Of a DNA stretch of 64,000 nucleotides, positions 8,930 to 18,546 are shown one piece after another. Position 1 is the stretch's first letter. Every line of letters starts with the position of its first letter. A program made the position numbers and the translations under genes. Origin of the DNA: Flammeovirgaceae bacterium 311 (GTDB taxonomy: Bacteria > Bacteroidota > Bacteroidia > Cytophagales > Cyclobacteriaceae); contig CP004371.1 of NCBI GenBank assembly GCA_000597885.1, forward strand, positions 6,274,501 through 6,338,500, in the 5' to 3' direction. Under the pieces are notes generated by a model, which saw only the letters and a program-made list of their open reading frames with translations, made no database searches and was not told where the DNA came from.

Positions 8930-9565
8930 ATGAAAAGGATATCCATTGTGCTTCTTTTCCTTTTAGTTTCTACCTGTTCAGTAGCCCAGACTAAAAATTT
9001 CGAGCTGTTAAATCCTGATGCGATCGATCTTTCGCAGGAGCAATTAAAATACCTGACGACGCACAGCTGGAAAGTAGACCGGATAAATACACGTATACGG
9101 GATGAAACAGTAAATACCAAGGGCTGGGCTTTCCTGGAATTCGGAGAAGGGAATAAATTTAAATATGGCGGGAAGAGTGGCGAATGGGAACTGGTTGAAA
9201 ACAGATACATCCGGTATCAATTAAAAAATCAGGAGGATGAAGCCAATTTCAATTTTGGTGGAATTTATGCAGTGATAGCGTTATCTGACACAACGCTTAC
9301 CTTAGCCAAAATACTCACCAGTACCCACGATATGAAAAGAACGATTCACCTCTACAGTTCCGACTATTTTTACGGGCAGCAAACAGCCAAAATGGAAAAC
9401 CTTTATAGGGGAGAAATCAATCAGGAAATATTGGATTCCATCAGTTACTTAAGTGAAGAAACTTTATTGAAGACAGGAGATTATTTTGGTGCTCGGTTGA
9501 TAGGCGACACCATCCATCTCTATACACCAGACGCTGTTTATAAGATCAAAAAGAACAGCAACTGA
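8930..9565 (+). CDS. Orphan secreted protein
   Basis: The 211-residue product begins MKRISIVLLFLLVSTCSVAQ, a signal peptide, after which the rest is soluble and rich in beta-strand patterns. An in-frame ATG at 8906 would add eight residues that spoil the leader, so 8930 is chosen. The first half (YLTTHSWKVDRIN...WAFLEFGEGNKFKYGG...GEWELVENRYIRYQL) looks like a lipocalin-like beta sheet. I cannot assign a family. The 8635-8905 gap before it shows no gene. Confidence 0.7.
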   Translation: MKRISIVLLFLLVSTCSVAQTKNFELLNPDAIDLSQEQLKYLTTHSWKVDRINTRIRDETVNTKGWAFLEFGEGNKFKYGGKSGEWELVENRYIRYQLKNQEDEANFNFGGIYAVIALSDTTLTLAKILTSTHDMKRTIHLYSSDYFYGQQTAKMENLYRGEINQEILDSISYLSEETLLKTGDYFGARLIGDTIHLYTPDAVYKIKKNSN

Positions 9566-9709
9566 GCAATATATGAAAAGAGCTGTTTTACCGGAGCAAC
9601 ATAATCATATCCGTTTCCATGCTGCCGCCCCTGAAAATAGCATTATGTGCTTTATATCAGCAGCAGCTGTAAAAGATTGCTGCAGCAGAACAACCGTGGG
9701 ATTGATGGT

Positions 9710-10219
9710 ATGATGTTTCAAATCAGGACTGAAGAAAATATTCTTGCATTAACAAAAAACAGGAAGCGACATAAAAGAGACCTGATCATTCTCACTGTCT
9801 TCATTTTGATATTTTACTGCATTTGCGTTTATACCCTTCTGGATGCCAGGGGAATTAATTATTTTATGGTCCCCCTGTTATTTGTGCATCTGTTTTTCAT
9901 TCCTCAGATGCGCGACCTGATCAGGGTGATTTTGCATGGCGAGGTGTTGTGCTTCGACAAAGATAAAGGAGAATTTCTGATCAATAGCCTATGCCAGAAA
10001 CGGATCGATGAAATTTCAGGCATAGAAATTTACCACCGAAGCGGAGATGATGTCGACATGACATACCTGGATATAATCTACACTGATGGCACCTACTACC
10101 GGCTAGATCAGGTCAGCATCTATGATAACGAAGACCTCGTAGAGGCAGCAAAACTTATAGGAGGTTTTCTGAATGTAGAGGTGGTGGAGAGGCAGCATCA
10201 GAAAAAATGGATTATATAA
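9710..10219 (+). CDS. Orphan two-helix membrane protein
   Basis: The 169-residue protein has a short charged N-terminus, two adjacent helices (about residues 25-42 and 52-68) and a soluble C-terminal half (GEVLCFDKDKGEFLINSLCQKRIDEISGIEIYH), resembling small PH-like membrane proteins of Bacteroidota. The ATG pair at 9710/9713 is a better start than the GTG at 9647. The next gene downstream has the same overall plan, so the two may have related jobs. No function can be given. Confidence 0.62.
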   Translation: MMFQIRTEENILALTKNRKRHKRDLIILTVFILIFYCICVYTLLDARGINYFMVPLLFVHLFFIPQMRDLIRVILHGEVLCFDKDKGEFLINSLCQKRIDEISGIEIYHRSGDDVDMTYLDIIYTDGTYYRLDQVSIYDNEDLVEAAKLIGGFLNVEVVERQHQKKWII

Positions 10220-10295
10220 TTGATTGAAGTGCTGTTTTCTTAAGAAAGACTATTCTTATTGTACCGCTGCTGCTTGCTACCCTTTAAACTGATGA

Positions 10296-10988
10296 TTGGA
10301 ATTGTATCATAAGTTTTACCTGAAATCAAAAAAGGAACAGAACCTGGTGCTGTTTGGCATTGGAATGATAGCTTCCATGCTCAATCTGGGTGTTTTGATC
10401 GTGGCTTTCATGAGTGGTATGTGGTTATTGCCTATACTAAGCGTTGCCATTACCTTGTCGGTTATAGCTCCTTTCTTTGATACACCTTCCCTGAAAGAAC
10501 ACGGAAAATTAATTTATTATTCACCCCTTTTTCTGGCAGAAAATGAGAGGGGTGGCGTGGTTACAGTGCATGGCGGTACACTGTTCGACTATCTTTATGT
10601 TCTCGACAGAAGCCAGAATGGAAAGCAGAGAACAAACTCTATAATCATCAGCTACCTGGAAGGCATCCTTAAGCTTATCGAGACCTATGAAGGAAAAGAT
10701 CATGCTTCTGTTAAAGTAAGAGGTACCACTTATATTCTGAATGAAAGAACTGCGCAAAGAATCGGTTTCAGAAAAGTAGAAACTGATGTTCTTCAGAAAT
10801 TACTTCTAGTGTATAATTACATTCAGCTTACTCTTTCTAACTCGATAGCAAAAGCTAAGTTATCCTTTCCAAATCTAAAGCAGATACATACCTTTGAAGC
10901 AAGCATGAGTGACTTGATCAGGAGAAAAAAACTTATAATTGAGTTAGATAAAAAGCTGAAAAAGCAGCTGCCTGTAATGCATAAATAA
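10296..10988 (+). CDS. Orphan two-helix membrane protein with coiled tail
   Basis: The 230-residue frame opens with TTG at 10296 because a stop codon lies directly upstream and the first in-frame ATG comes only after the first helix begins. Two helices (near 18-36 and 40-60) are followed by a soluble part of about 170 residues ending in a Lys-rich helix. No family is recognised. The layout resembles the preceding membrane gene. It ends one or two bases before the remnant of a broken glycosidase starts. Confidence 0.58.
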   Translation: MELYHKFYLKSKKEQNLVLFGIGMIASMLNLGVLIVAFMSGMWLLPILSVAITLSVIAPFFDTPSLKEHGKLIYYSPLFLAENERGGVVTVHGGTLFDYLYVLDRSQNGKQRTNSIIISYLEGILKLIETYEGKDHASVKVRGTTYILNERTAQRIGFRKVETDVLQKLLLVYNYIQLTLSNSIAKAKLSFPNLKQIHTFEASMSDLIRRKKLIIELDKKLKKQLPVMHK

Positions 10989-10989
10989 T

Positions 10990-11890
10990 AAGCCGCTATG
11001 GGTCACAGAAATTGCCTGCTGGGATAATGCTGCCATTACCATGGAGCAGCAAAAAAACTTCCTCATCAATGCAGTAGATTATATGGAGAGTCATCCTCAG
11101 GTTTTCCGTTATGCCTGGTTTGCCGGCAGGTCGGAGGGACCCTATATTTCACTGCTGAGACAAAATGGAAAATTAACTGAACTGGGAGAGCTCTATATAA
11201 ACATGCCGGGGCACGATCCTGACTATTATAATCCGGTTCCGGCCAGAATTCAGGGGCAGGATTACCAGCAGATGCAGGGCATTTAGCTGGAGGCTACCCA
11301 GGACGAAAGCGGCTTGATGAATGTGGCTTATATAGATACTGGTGACTGGATTGAGTATAATCTGGATGTTGCAGAAGGGCAGGAGTTTTATGTAAGCCTG
11401 CGCATAGCCGGCACCCAAACAGGATATATGCAGCTTATGCTGAATGAGCGGCAGCTTACCCAGTTTACCATTCCCGGAACAGGCGGCTGGCAAAACATTG
11501 ATCAGCAGATATCGATCCCTGTCGGCAGGCATAGCCTGCGTTTTATGGTGGTTAAAGGTGGCTTTAACCTGAACTGGCTGGAGGTTAGTACAGAAAAGCC
11601 CGGTACCGTTAAGGTATAGAAGGGGGCAGTTTCCTGCAGCATACCTTTGTATTTCCAAATCCAGGCAAGGGAATGGTGGTAAAGGTTAATCTGGAGCCGG
11701 GATTTTCTGACCAGCTGGTGCAGGCAGAAATCTATAGCCTGTCAGGCAAAAAAGTCATGGATGCGAAAAACAGCATTGAGCCTGATAACATTCTTGAAGT
11801 ACAGCTAGGATCCGGTATGGAAAGAGTTTGTACCTGCTTAGATTAACAGATGGTAAAGCAGTTAAAAATTTCAGGTTCGTTGTGCAGTAA
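10990..11890 (+). pseudogene. Decayed secreted glycosidase: GH128-like end, CBM6, T9SS sorting domain
   Basis: Three parts of one former protein can be read in order. Bases 10990-11220 encode a GH128 (glycosyl hydrolase catalytic core)-like C-terminus: PLWVTEIACWDN, ITMEQQKNFLINAVDYMES and FRYAWFAGRS. Bases 11240-11616 encode a CBM6 carbohydrate-binding module (MNVAYIDTGDWIEYNLDV, GGWQNIDQQISIPVGRHSLRF), interrupted by an in-frame TAG at 11284-11286. A further stop follows at 11617, and a shifted frame then encodes a T9SS type A sorting domain (FVFPNPGKG, AEIYSLSGKKVM). Near 11820 another shift leads to LYLLRLTDGKAVKNFRFVVQ and the true stop at 11890. The N-terminal signal peptide and most of the catalytic domain are missing. 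It was probably a surface or secreted beta-glucanase. Confidence 0.85.
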
Positions 11891-12095
11891 TCCGGGAGAT
11901 CATGATGTCACCTGGCTGAAAACTGAAAGCCAGCGTAAAAAGGCTGCGACAGTAATGGCCTGCCAGGTTTGAAAATTTTTTAAAGAGCGGTTCTGCAGTA
12001 TTTTCAAAAATATTTTTCAATCGCAGAAACTGGCTGCCATAGGGCTGTCAGTGGGTGGTATTTCCTTTGTAGCATCACCAAAAACAAACACTGCT

Positions 12096-12620
12096 ATGAC
12101 TATGACTAAAACCTCGCCCGACACCACAACCACTATCATCGACATCTTTGCCGGGGAGCTGGAGCAGGAGGCTGTTACCACCCGCAAAATGCTGGAGCGC
12201 ATTCCTGATGATAAGTTCGGCTGGAAGCCACACGAAAAGAGCATGACCATTAAAACGCTGGCAACCCATATTGCAGAGCTTCCTACATGGATCGGCATGA
12301 CCCTCAACACCGATGAGCTGGATTTCTCCAGCAACCCCTATACCCCCGCAGATGTAAATACCACTGCAGAACTGCTGGAGTATTTTGAGAAATGCCTGGC
12401 AGATGGCAGAGTACAGATTGCTTTGGGCCGGGATGAGCAGCTATCCGAACCATGGACCCTGCGCAATGGTGACACCATCTACATCACTTCACCCAAGCTG
12501 GAGGTATTACGAATGACTTTTAACCAGATTGTACATCACCGGGCGCAGTTAGGGGTTTACCTCAGGTTACTGAACATCCCCATCCCCGGCAGTTACGGTC
12601 CCAGCGCCGACGAAATGTAA
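12096..12620 (+). CDS. DinB-family protein
   Basis: The 174-residue protein has the DinB/YfiT four-helix fold. The likely metal histidines are in THIAELPTW (near residue 57) and in VHHRAQLGVYLRLL (near 150). Members are often thiol transferases or putative metal-dependent enzymes; the substrate here is unknown. The ATG at 12096 is preferred to the GTG at 12051, which would add a Thr-rich leader. TTCCTTTG at 12062-12069 resembles a -7 element with one mismatch and would suit this start. Confidence 0.85.
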   Translation: MTMTKTSPDTTTTIIDIFAGELEQEAVTTRKMLERIPDDKFGWKPHEKSMTIKTLATHIAELPTWIGMTLNTDELDFSSNPYTPADVNTTAELLEYFEKCLADGRVQIALGRDEQLSEPWTLRNGDTIYITSPKLEVLRMTFNQIVHHRAQLGVYLRLLNIPIPGSYGPSADEM

Positions 12621-12633
12621 TCCTATGATTATA

Positions 12634-12674
12634 CTAAAGAGCTGCTTTCTCCGGGAAGCAGCTCTTTTAGTTTA
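12634..12674 (+). terminator. Terminator after the DinB gene
   Basis: CTAAAGAGCTGCTT at 12634-12647 pairs with AAGCAGCTCTTTTAG at 12656-12670 around an eight-base loop; T-rich bases are inside and after the stem. Confidence 0.8.
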
Positions 12675-12883
12675 GTAGGAAAGCTTGCCAGTTACCGCTG
12701 CAATAAACCATTGCGGCTCAATGAAGAAGGAAGATGTGCTGTGTTTTAGGGTTGCATTGCTGTAAATGGAGCAGATAAACAGGGCTGCAAAAAGTAGAAA
12801 AGCGGTAGAACTGATTTAAGTCATATTTCAGGGGCCCGAACTTTTGCTTCTTGCTTATCAAACTTTCCATGTTACTTACGTTT

Positions 12884-14683
12884 ATGCTTCAAGATCCTCA
12901 TACCTTTCATATTCCTGTAATGGGACTGGCTTTTACCGTTGATTCTCCTGTTAAAATTGCCCGCTTCGGAATAAGCTCAGTAGTATCCTTAAGCGATGAT
13001 ACTTTAATGGAACAGATGCGCCGGCATTACTGCAATGAATATGGTATGGTGTACACACCCATTCACCCATCGGCAGAGGATTTCAGGGCAAAAAGAACTA
13101 CTGCTTATCTGGACCTTCTGCAGCATATTACCCGGCAACAGTTTGAAAAGCTGTGCGCCGAATCATTTGCGCCAGGAACGGAGATCACCCGCTATTTCGA
13201 GCTGCTGCCAGAGACTGCTCCGCTCAGCCAGCTGTACCGGAAAATGCAGCAGGAAACAGATAGAACAAAGAAAGAACAGCTACAGGAGCAGCTTCGCCGG
13301 CAGATGTGCCCCGGGAGCATCGATGTAAATATCATGACCAAGCTTGACCGCACCAACTATGATAAAGAAGGGAATGCCCTGCCACCGGAATACTCCGATG
13401 CCCTGGCAGCGCTGCGCGGCTATGCCAACAGCCAGCTTTCTTCATCGCTCATCCTTTCGGCAGGCCTTAATCCCAGGCTCTTTTCCTACCTGGAAAATTT
13501 CGCCGATTTCTATCCCGACTCCAGCGGCTTTATCAAAAAAAAGGTAGTGCTGAAGGTAAGTGACTTTAGATCAGCAGCCATTCAGGGTAAATTTCTGGCT
13601 AAGAAAGGCATCTGGATCTCGGAATTCAGGATTGAATCCGGCCTTAATTGCGGCGGCCATGCCTTTGCAACCGACGGCATGCTGCTGGGACCCATCCTGG
13701 AAGAATTTAAAGAAAAGCGGGGGGAGCTGGCAGCAGAATTACAGGGGTTGGTTTGCAGGGTACTGCAGGAAAAAGGGCTGCCCGTGCCGCTAAAGCCGCT
13801 GGCGCAGCAGCTAACGTATCAGGGGGGCATAGGCACTGCGCAGGAGCAGGCTTTTCTGCTTGAGTTTTATCAGGTTGATAAGACTGGCTGGGGTACCCCT
13901 TTTCTGCTGGTTCCAGAGGCCACAACAGTAGATGCACCTACCATAGAGAAGCTTGCCCGGGCAGAAAAAAAAGACCTGCACCTTAGCTATGTATCACCCT
14001 TGGGCGTACCATTCAATACCCTGAAAGACAGCTCTGCTGAGCAGGAAAAGCAGGAGCGGATCAGGCAGGGAAAACCAGGAAGCCCCTGCATCAAAAAACA
14101 CCTGGTTTTCAATACCGAATTCACTAAGCAGCCAATTTGTACGGCCTCTCATGAATACCAGAAACTAAAGCTGGAGGAGCTCCACAGTTTAGACATGGAG
14201 CCACAGGCATATCAGGAGGCAGCAGCACGCATTACGGCTAAGGAATGCCTGTGTGTAGGCTTGGCCAATTCAGCACTGCTGCTCAACAAAATTGTAAAGA
14301 AGAGCAAGGCTGTGAGCATTTGCCCCGGACCTAATATGGCATATTTCTCCCGCATCTTCAGCCTGGAGGAGCTGGTCGGTCATATTTACGGCAAAATTAA
14401 CATTCTTAGTTCGGCCTATCGTCCCAGCTTTTTTGTAAATGAGCTGGTGTTGTACGTAGAATACCTGGAAAAGCAGCTGGCTGAAAGTCTGCAGGAGGCT
14501 ACTGCCCGGCAGCTTAAAACTATGCAGACATTTAAGGACAATCTGCTGTCAGGTATCGACTACTACAAAACAATTGTGCCCTTCTTCAGCAAAGAGGAGG
14601 AAAGCTGTAAGCGCATGCTGGCGGAGCTTACTATTCTTAGGGAGAGGGTGTTAAGCCTGGAATTAAATATACTATGCGTTTAA
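12884..14683 (+). CDS. Conserved protein of about 600 residues, function unknown
   Basis: The 599-residue protein belongs to a family I recall only as hypothetical in Bacteroidota. It opens FHIPVMGLAFTVDSPVKIARFGISSVVSLSDDTLMEQMR, which resembles the first strand and helix of FMN-binding TIM barrels such as nitronate monooxygenases. Mid-protein it has VVLKVSDFRSAAIQGKFL and ESGLNCGGHAFATDGMLLGP (near 240-270), again like a flavin or metal pocket. The second half has scattered cysteines in PCIKKH, PICTASHEY, KECLCVGLANSALL and SICPGPNMAYFS, and ends in coiled-coil helices. There is no signal peptide. Starts at 12869 (ATG) and 12851 (TTG) are alternatives. It is monocistronic and ends at a strong hairpin. 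Confidence 0.75.
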   Translation: MLQDPHTFHIPVMGLAFTVDSPVKIARFGISSVVSLSDDTLMEQMRRHYCNEYGMVYTPIHPSAEDFRAKRTTAYLDLLQHITRQQFEKLCAESFAPGTEITRYFELLPETAPLSQLYRKMQQETDRTKKEQLQEQLRRQMCPGSIDVNIMTKLDRTNYDKEGNALPPEYSDALAALRGYANSQLSSSLILSAGLNPRLFSYLENFADFYPDSSGFIKKKVVLKVSDFRSAAIQGKFLAKKGIWISEFRIESGLNCGGHAFATDGMLLGPILEEFKEKRGELAAELQGLVCRVLQEKGLPVPLKPLAQQLTYQGGIGTAQEQAFLLEFYQVDKTGWGTPFLLVPEATTVDAPTIEKLARAEKKDLHLSYVSPLGVPFNTLKDSSAEQEKQERIRQGKPGSPCIKKHLVFNTEFTKQPICTASHEYQKLKLEELHSLDMEPQAYQEAAARITAKECLCVGLANSALLLNKIVKKSKAVSICPGPNMAYFSRIFSLEELVGHIYGKINILSSAYRPSFFVNELVLYVEYLEKQLAESLQEATARQLKTMQTFKDNLLSGIDYYKTIVPFFSKEEESCKRMLAELTILRERVLSLELNILCV

Positions 14684-14721
14684 AAATAAGGTTCGGCAGT
14701 ATAGAATATAGACTTGTTGTC

Positions 14722-14757
14722 GCAAAAAAGCGGGAGGCACTGTGCCTCCCGCTTTTG
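14722..14757. terminator. Bidirectional terminator between convergent genes
   Basis: GCGGGAGGCA pairs perfectly with TGCCTCCCGC around a three-base loop. An A run precedes it and a T run follows, so it can serve both the rightward 600-residue gene and the leftward ScyD/ScyE-like gene. Confidence 0.88.
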
Positions 14758-14779
14758 CCTGAAGTATTTCTTAACTGCT

Positions 14780-15805
14780 TTACCAGATTATGCGAGTTAC
14801 AGTACCATCTTCCAGACTGGTAACATAGGCCTTACGTCCGTCCAGCACCAGGGCTGTGGGGAAATTCAGCTTATCTTTGAGAATAACCTGGTTAGTGCCA
14901 TCTGCAATAATGATCCTGCCTGTCATGTGCTGAAAGCCGCCATTGGCCAGTGAAAACTCGCTGTGTTGCAAGACTACAGGCTGGTTGTTGTGGCCCAGTG
15001 CAATATCGACCAGCGTAGTGAAGCCTTCCTGGTAGGTAGATATATTGCCCTGTGCATCCAGCTGATAAATGCGGGCCTCACCTGTCGGAAATGGAAAGCC
15101 TGTCAGGGTAGACACGAAAAAGTGTTCTCCGTCCCAGGCAAGTCCGGTGGGTACCACATCAATAGTGGGCGGACCAACAGGGGTTGGGTTAGCTATATCA
15201 GGAAAGAGGGCAAATACGCTTAAGTCGCCTGTGGCAGCATCTCTGCGCAAAATAATGTTGGCGGCAGCATCGGCAATGAACAAGTCGCCACCAGGACCAA
15301 AAGCCAGGTTGTAAATGTTGCTTTCGTGGGTGTCCTCATCTCCAAAGTCCTGCTCCAGCACAAAGGTTCGGATGTCCTGAGACATCAGTGTATTTGCCTG
15401 CATGGGGGTATCGCCAGCCTTGAATGTCGAGACATCAGCCATATACAGTTTACCATCAACTGTATTTAAAATGTAGAGCATGCCATCCTTATAAAGAATG
15501 TTGTTCAGGCCACCCGGCAAACCTTCCACATTGATAGCAGTAGGAAAACCTACAATGGCAGGGTATGCTTTGCCGCTGGGCATGATAAGCGATACCTGCC
15601 CCTCAAAATCTCCTAAACCGTTTTCGCTCACCCACAGGCGATTCTGACTGCCCATGGCAAGTCCCATCGGAGCATTCAAGCCGGTGGTAAAAACTTTTGA
15701 AACAGGATTGGTGGGTTCCACCTCATCCAGAAAATCATCAAAGTGGTGGCAGCTGGTAATAACCATTACTAGTGCACCCAAAAGGGGTAAAGTAATTTTT
15801 TGCAT
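14780..15805 (-). CDS. ScyD/ScyE family lipoprotein, beta-propeller
   Basis: The 341-residue protein has a lipoprotein signal (ALVMVITSC, lipid Cys at residue 19), placing it on a periplasmic or outer membrane face. The remainder is an NHL/SMP-30-like propeller with repeated blades such as APMGLAMGSQNRLWVSENG, IYNLAFGPGGDLFIADAAAN and VPTGLAWDGEHFFVST. The pattern fits the ScyD/ScyE family named after scytonemin genes, although most members have no known reaction. It reads leftwards alone, and about 640 bases without a gene lie upstream. Confidence 0.82.
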   Translation of the reverse strand: MQKITLPLLGALVMVITSCHHFDDFLDEVEPTNPVSKVFTTGLNAPMGLAMGSQNRLWVSENGLGDFEGQVSLIMPSGKAYPAIVGFPTAINVEGLPGGLNNILYKDGMLYILNTVDGKLYMADVSTFKAGDTPMQANTLMSQDIRTFVLEQDFGDEDTHESNIYNLAFGPGGDLFIADAAANIILRRDAATGDLSVFALFPDIANPTPVGPPTIDVVPTGLAWDGEHFFVSTLTGFPFPTGEARIYQLDAQGNISTYQEGFTTLVDIALGHNNQPVVLQHSEFSLANGGFQHMTGRIIIADGTNQVILKDKLNFPTALVLDGRKAYVTSLEDGTVTRIIW

Positions 15806-16442
15806 GTTGATAAAAAATGGTTTGGTTAAAAAAATAAGATAGCCGAAAATAGATGTTCAAACTGTAATTGGAATAGTCGGCAAAGGAGTGGAGCAGGTAC
15901 AGAGCAATTATCGGAAACTGTGGCAGTTGCCCTGATACCTGTGCAGGCTAATTTGATCTGGATATAGACTATTTTGATGTACCGGGGGTCAGGAAAATAT
16001 CCTGTTGAAGACGTGGCATTACGTGGGTAACGCTTCTTGTAAAAACCCTGGCTTTTGAGTTTTTGAAGAAGGTTCTACAGGTCTGTTCCGGACTATGTGC
16101 TCTGTTTAACAGGTACTTAGTCCCGCAGTCAATTTATAATATAAAATGGATTAACAGAAGAATTCAGGGTGATTTTTTAAGCAAGAAAAACGGAGGCGCT
16201 GCAGGAAATGTATCATGTGTCTGCTGCTTCTGATAAACCAGCATGTGTTGCAGGGCTGCAGACCATCTACAGTGGCTTACAGAGTATAATGCATAAAAAA
16301 TTTAAAGTTATACCGTATTGTCATCCAGATATTTATATCAGCCATGTTGAATCAATGCTATAAATTATAGTTATAGTTCCAACCCTTTGCTGCTGTTATA
16401 TGTCTTATGTTAAAGCAGAGCATCTACCTTTCGTGTAAAACC
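15806..16442. other. 637-bp intergenic region, no gene seen
   Basis: This is the shared upstream region of the leftward ScyD/ScyE-like gene and the rightward lipoprotein gene. I see no open frame of note, no RNA gene and no clear promoter element. Its right part (16270-16400) is very AT-rich. Confidence 0.5.
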
Positions 16443-16895
16443 ATGAAAAACTTAATGTGGATTCCATTTATAGCATTGTTGTTTTCCTGTGAAAAGGTGC
16501 AGGATAGTGAATTGCTTATTGATTCAGTGGTAGAGATTGAGTTGCTGGAGGCTGTTGCAGCAGGCACCGGAGAAATAACACTTCGTTGTAAAACACTGAA
16601 AGAGTATATCTGCTACAACTATGTGATTGGATATGATAAAGCCGGCGAAGGTAATGCGCTAAAGATTAATTTTCAGCATATAGCCCTGGGTGCTACACAA
16701 CAATGTGCCACCGCTATTGGTCCTGCAACAGCAGAAATAGCCCTGGGTAAGTTAGAAGATGGCCTGTATTTCCTGGAGTTAAACAATGGAAAATTGGTGA
16801 ACAAGGGAATACTGGAAGTTTCTGCAACAGAGTTTATCTTAAATTTCCCGCAACAAACCGGAATCGACATCCTGACGCCCGTTGTCTTGCGGTAA
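16443..16895 (+). CDS. Small orphan lipoprotein
   Basis: The 150-residue protein starts MKNLMWIPFIALLFSCEK, a lipoprotein leader with the lipid Cys at residue 16. The mature part has beta-strand character with four more cysteines (CKTLKEYICYNYV and QQCAT), perhaps forming disulfides. No family is recognised. The ATG at 16443 is chosen over 16407 because it gives a proper leader. A short terminator follows. Confidence 0.7.
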   Translation: MKNLMWIPFIALLFSCEKVQDSELLIDSVVEIELLEAVAAGTGEITLRCKTLKEYICYNYVIGYDKAGEGNALKINFQHIALGATQQCATAIGPATAEIALGKLEDGLYFLELNNGKLVNKGILEVSATEFILNFPQQTGIDILTPVVLR

Positions 16896-16921
16896 TCTAT
16901 GATAGCACTAACTGCCTGGTA

Positions 16922-16940
16922 GCCCGCAGGCGGGTTTTTT
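16922..16940 (+). terminator. Short terminator after orphan lipoprotein gene
   Basis: CCCG and CGGG pair around CAGG, followed by TTTTTT. Confidence 0.65.
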
Positions 16941-17189
16941 AACAGAGGCAGTCAAGCAGCTTATGTAAAAGATCCGGAACAAAAACATTCATCCTGCCAA
17001 TGTATTTGTCAAAGTTCATCATCATTGCTTGCATTTCAAGGCTTCTGTAAAGCTGCCGCAACAGGCACAATCTTGGTTTTGAAAGAATTTCATACTAGAT
17101 TCTAACATAATCAGCCATTCCGGCATATCTGCTGCATGGGTAAGGCTGATTATTGTGAAACAGCAATCTTTCAGATCATATCAGCATCC

Positions 17190-18458
17190 ATGAGCCTTAG
17201 GAATAATTTAAGAATCCTTACATGCACCTTGTTTGGGGTGTTTATGTTTCAGACGGCTTTCTGCCAGGAAAATTATTTGCCCGGGTTCATCATCAGCCTG
17301 AAAGAAGATACAGTGAAAGGGTTTGTTGATTACCGTAACTGGGATAAGACCCCTAAACTGATTTCTTTTAAAACAGGGAATAATCAGCTGAAAAGCGAAT
17401 TCTCACCTCTTGATATAAAAGAATTCACAGTCAACAATGAGCGATATGTCAGTGCTATAGTAGAGACAGAGATCAGTCCATCTAAAGTGATCAACATGCA
17501 ATACATTTCGGAATTGCAGCTCAGGGTTGATACTACTTTTCTTGAATCCATGATCATGGGTAGTAAAAGCCTTTATTACCTGAAAAATCAGGAAGGCAAT
17601 GAAAACTTTTACATTGGGCAGGAATCTAAACCAGAGCTGCTGCTATACAAAAAGTATTATCAGCTTAAGGATGGCGGAAAGGTTGTAAAGGAGAACAAAA
17701 AATATAGGGAACAATTATCCTTTTACCTGGAGGGTTGTTCTTCTCTTGGTTCTAAAATAGCCAATACTCCTTACAGCAAAAAGAGTATGGAGAAGCTGTT
17801 TGATGCTTATTATAGTTGTACTCAGACAGATATGGCGTTTAAAAAGGAGACAGAAAAAACAGGAGTTGAGATTGGTGTAATAGCTGGCGCATCCTTAACA
17901 TCGGTTAAATTCCGCAGTGATCACAATGCTTTCCTGGTGAATGCAAATTATAACAGATCTTCAAACTTTGCTGCAGGTCTGTTTTTGGATATGATCATAC
18001 CCAGAACCCAAAGCAAATTATCTTTTTATAATGAGCTGAATTTTACATCCTATCAAGTCAATGGCGTCTATACTACTTATGAGGATGAGAACAAGCATAC
18101 AAGTACCTTCACAGAGTTTGGGTATTCCTACTTAAAACTCAATACAATGGCTCGTTTTAAATACCCCGTCGGCAAAGCATATGTGTATATTAACGGGGGT
18201 ATGTCTAACGGTTATGCAGTTAAGGAAATAAACTACAGCAAACAGGAAACTAAGTTTTATACTGAAGAAAGAACTGTAGAAGATGCTGCAATCAAAGACA
18301 CAAGAAGGTATGAGCAGGGGTTTATACTTGGTTTGGGTGTTAGGTATAACAGGTATGCTTTTGAGGCGAGATCCGAGAAAGGAAACGGGATGTCTCTTTA
18401 TTCAGGCTTAGGCTCCCATGTAGACAGGTATCATTTCTTATTGTCTTATAGGTTTTAG
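17190..18458 (+). CDS. Outer-membrane beta-barrel protein
   Basis: The 422-residue protein has a signal peptide (MSLRNNLRILTCTLFGVFMFQTAFCQ). About 190 residues of soluble domain follow, with LPGFIISLKEDTVKGFVDYRNWDKTP near the start, a segment common in Bacteroidota surface proteins. The second half alternates short beta strands (IGVIAGASLTSVKF, SNFAAGLFLDMIIP, KLSFYNELNFTSY, YLKLNTMARFKY) and ends HFLLSYRF with a terminal aromatic, as in PorT-like barrels. It is probably an outer-membrane protein; its cargo or partner is unknown. The start at 17190 replaces a longer frame without a leader. Confidence 0.78.
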   Translation: MSLRNNLRILTCTLFGVFMFQTAFCQENYLPGFIISLKEDTVKGFVDYRNWDKTPKLISFKTGNNQLKSEFSPLDIKEFTVNNERYVSAIVETEISPSKVINMQYISELQLRVDTTFLESMIMGSKSLYYLKNQEGNENFYIGQESKPELLLYKKYYQLKDGGKVVKENKKYREQLSFYLEGCSSLGSKIANTPYSKKSMEKLFDAYYSCTQTDMAFKKETEKTGVEIGVIAGASLTSVKFRSDHNAFLVNANYNRSSNFAAGLFLDMIIPRTQSKLSFYNELNFTSYQVNGVYTTYEDENKHTSTFTEFGYSYLKLNTMARFKYPVGKAYVYINGGMSNGYAVKEINYSKQETKFYTEERTVEDAAIKDTRRYEQGFILGLGVRYNRYAFEARSEKGNGMSLYSGLGSHVDRYHFLLSYRF

Positions 18459-18546
18459 CAGGTGGTTTTTAATTTGATCCAACCCAATTTTGCCTGTTTA
18501 TGGGCTGGTTATCTATTCCTGCAATTCTTATTTTCAGTAGTCATTA

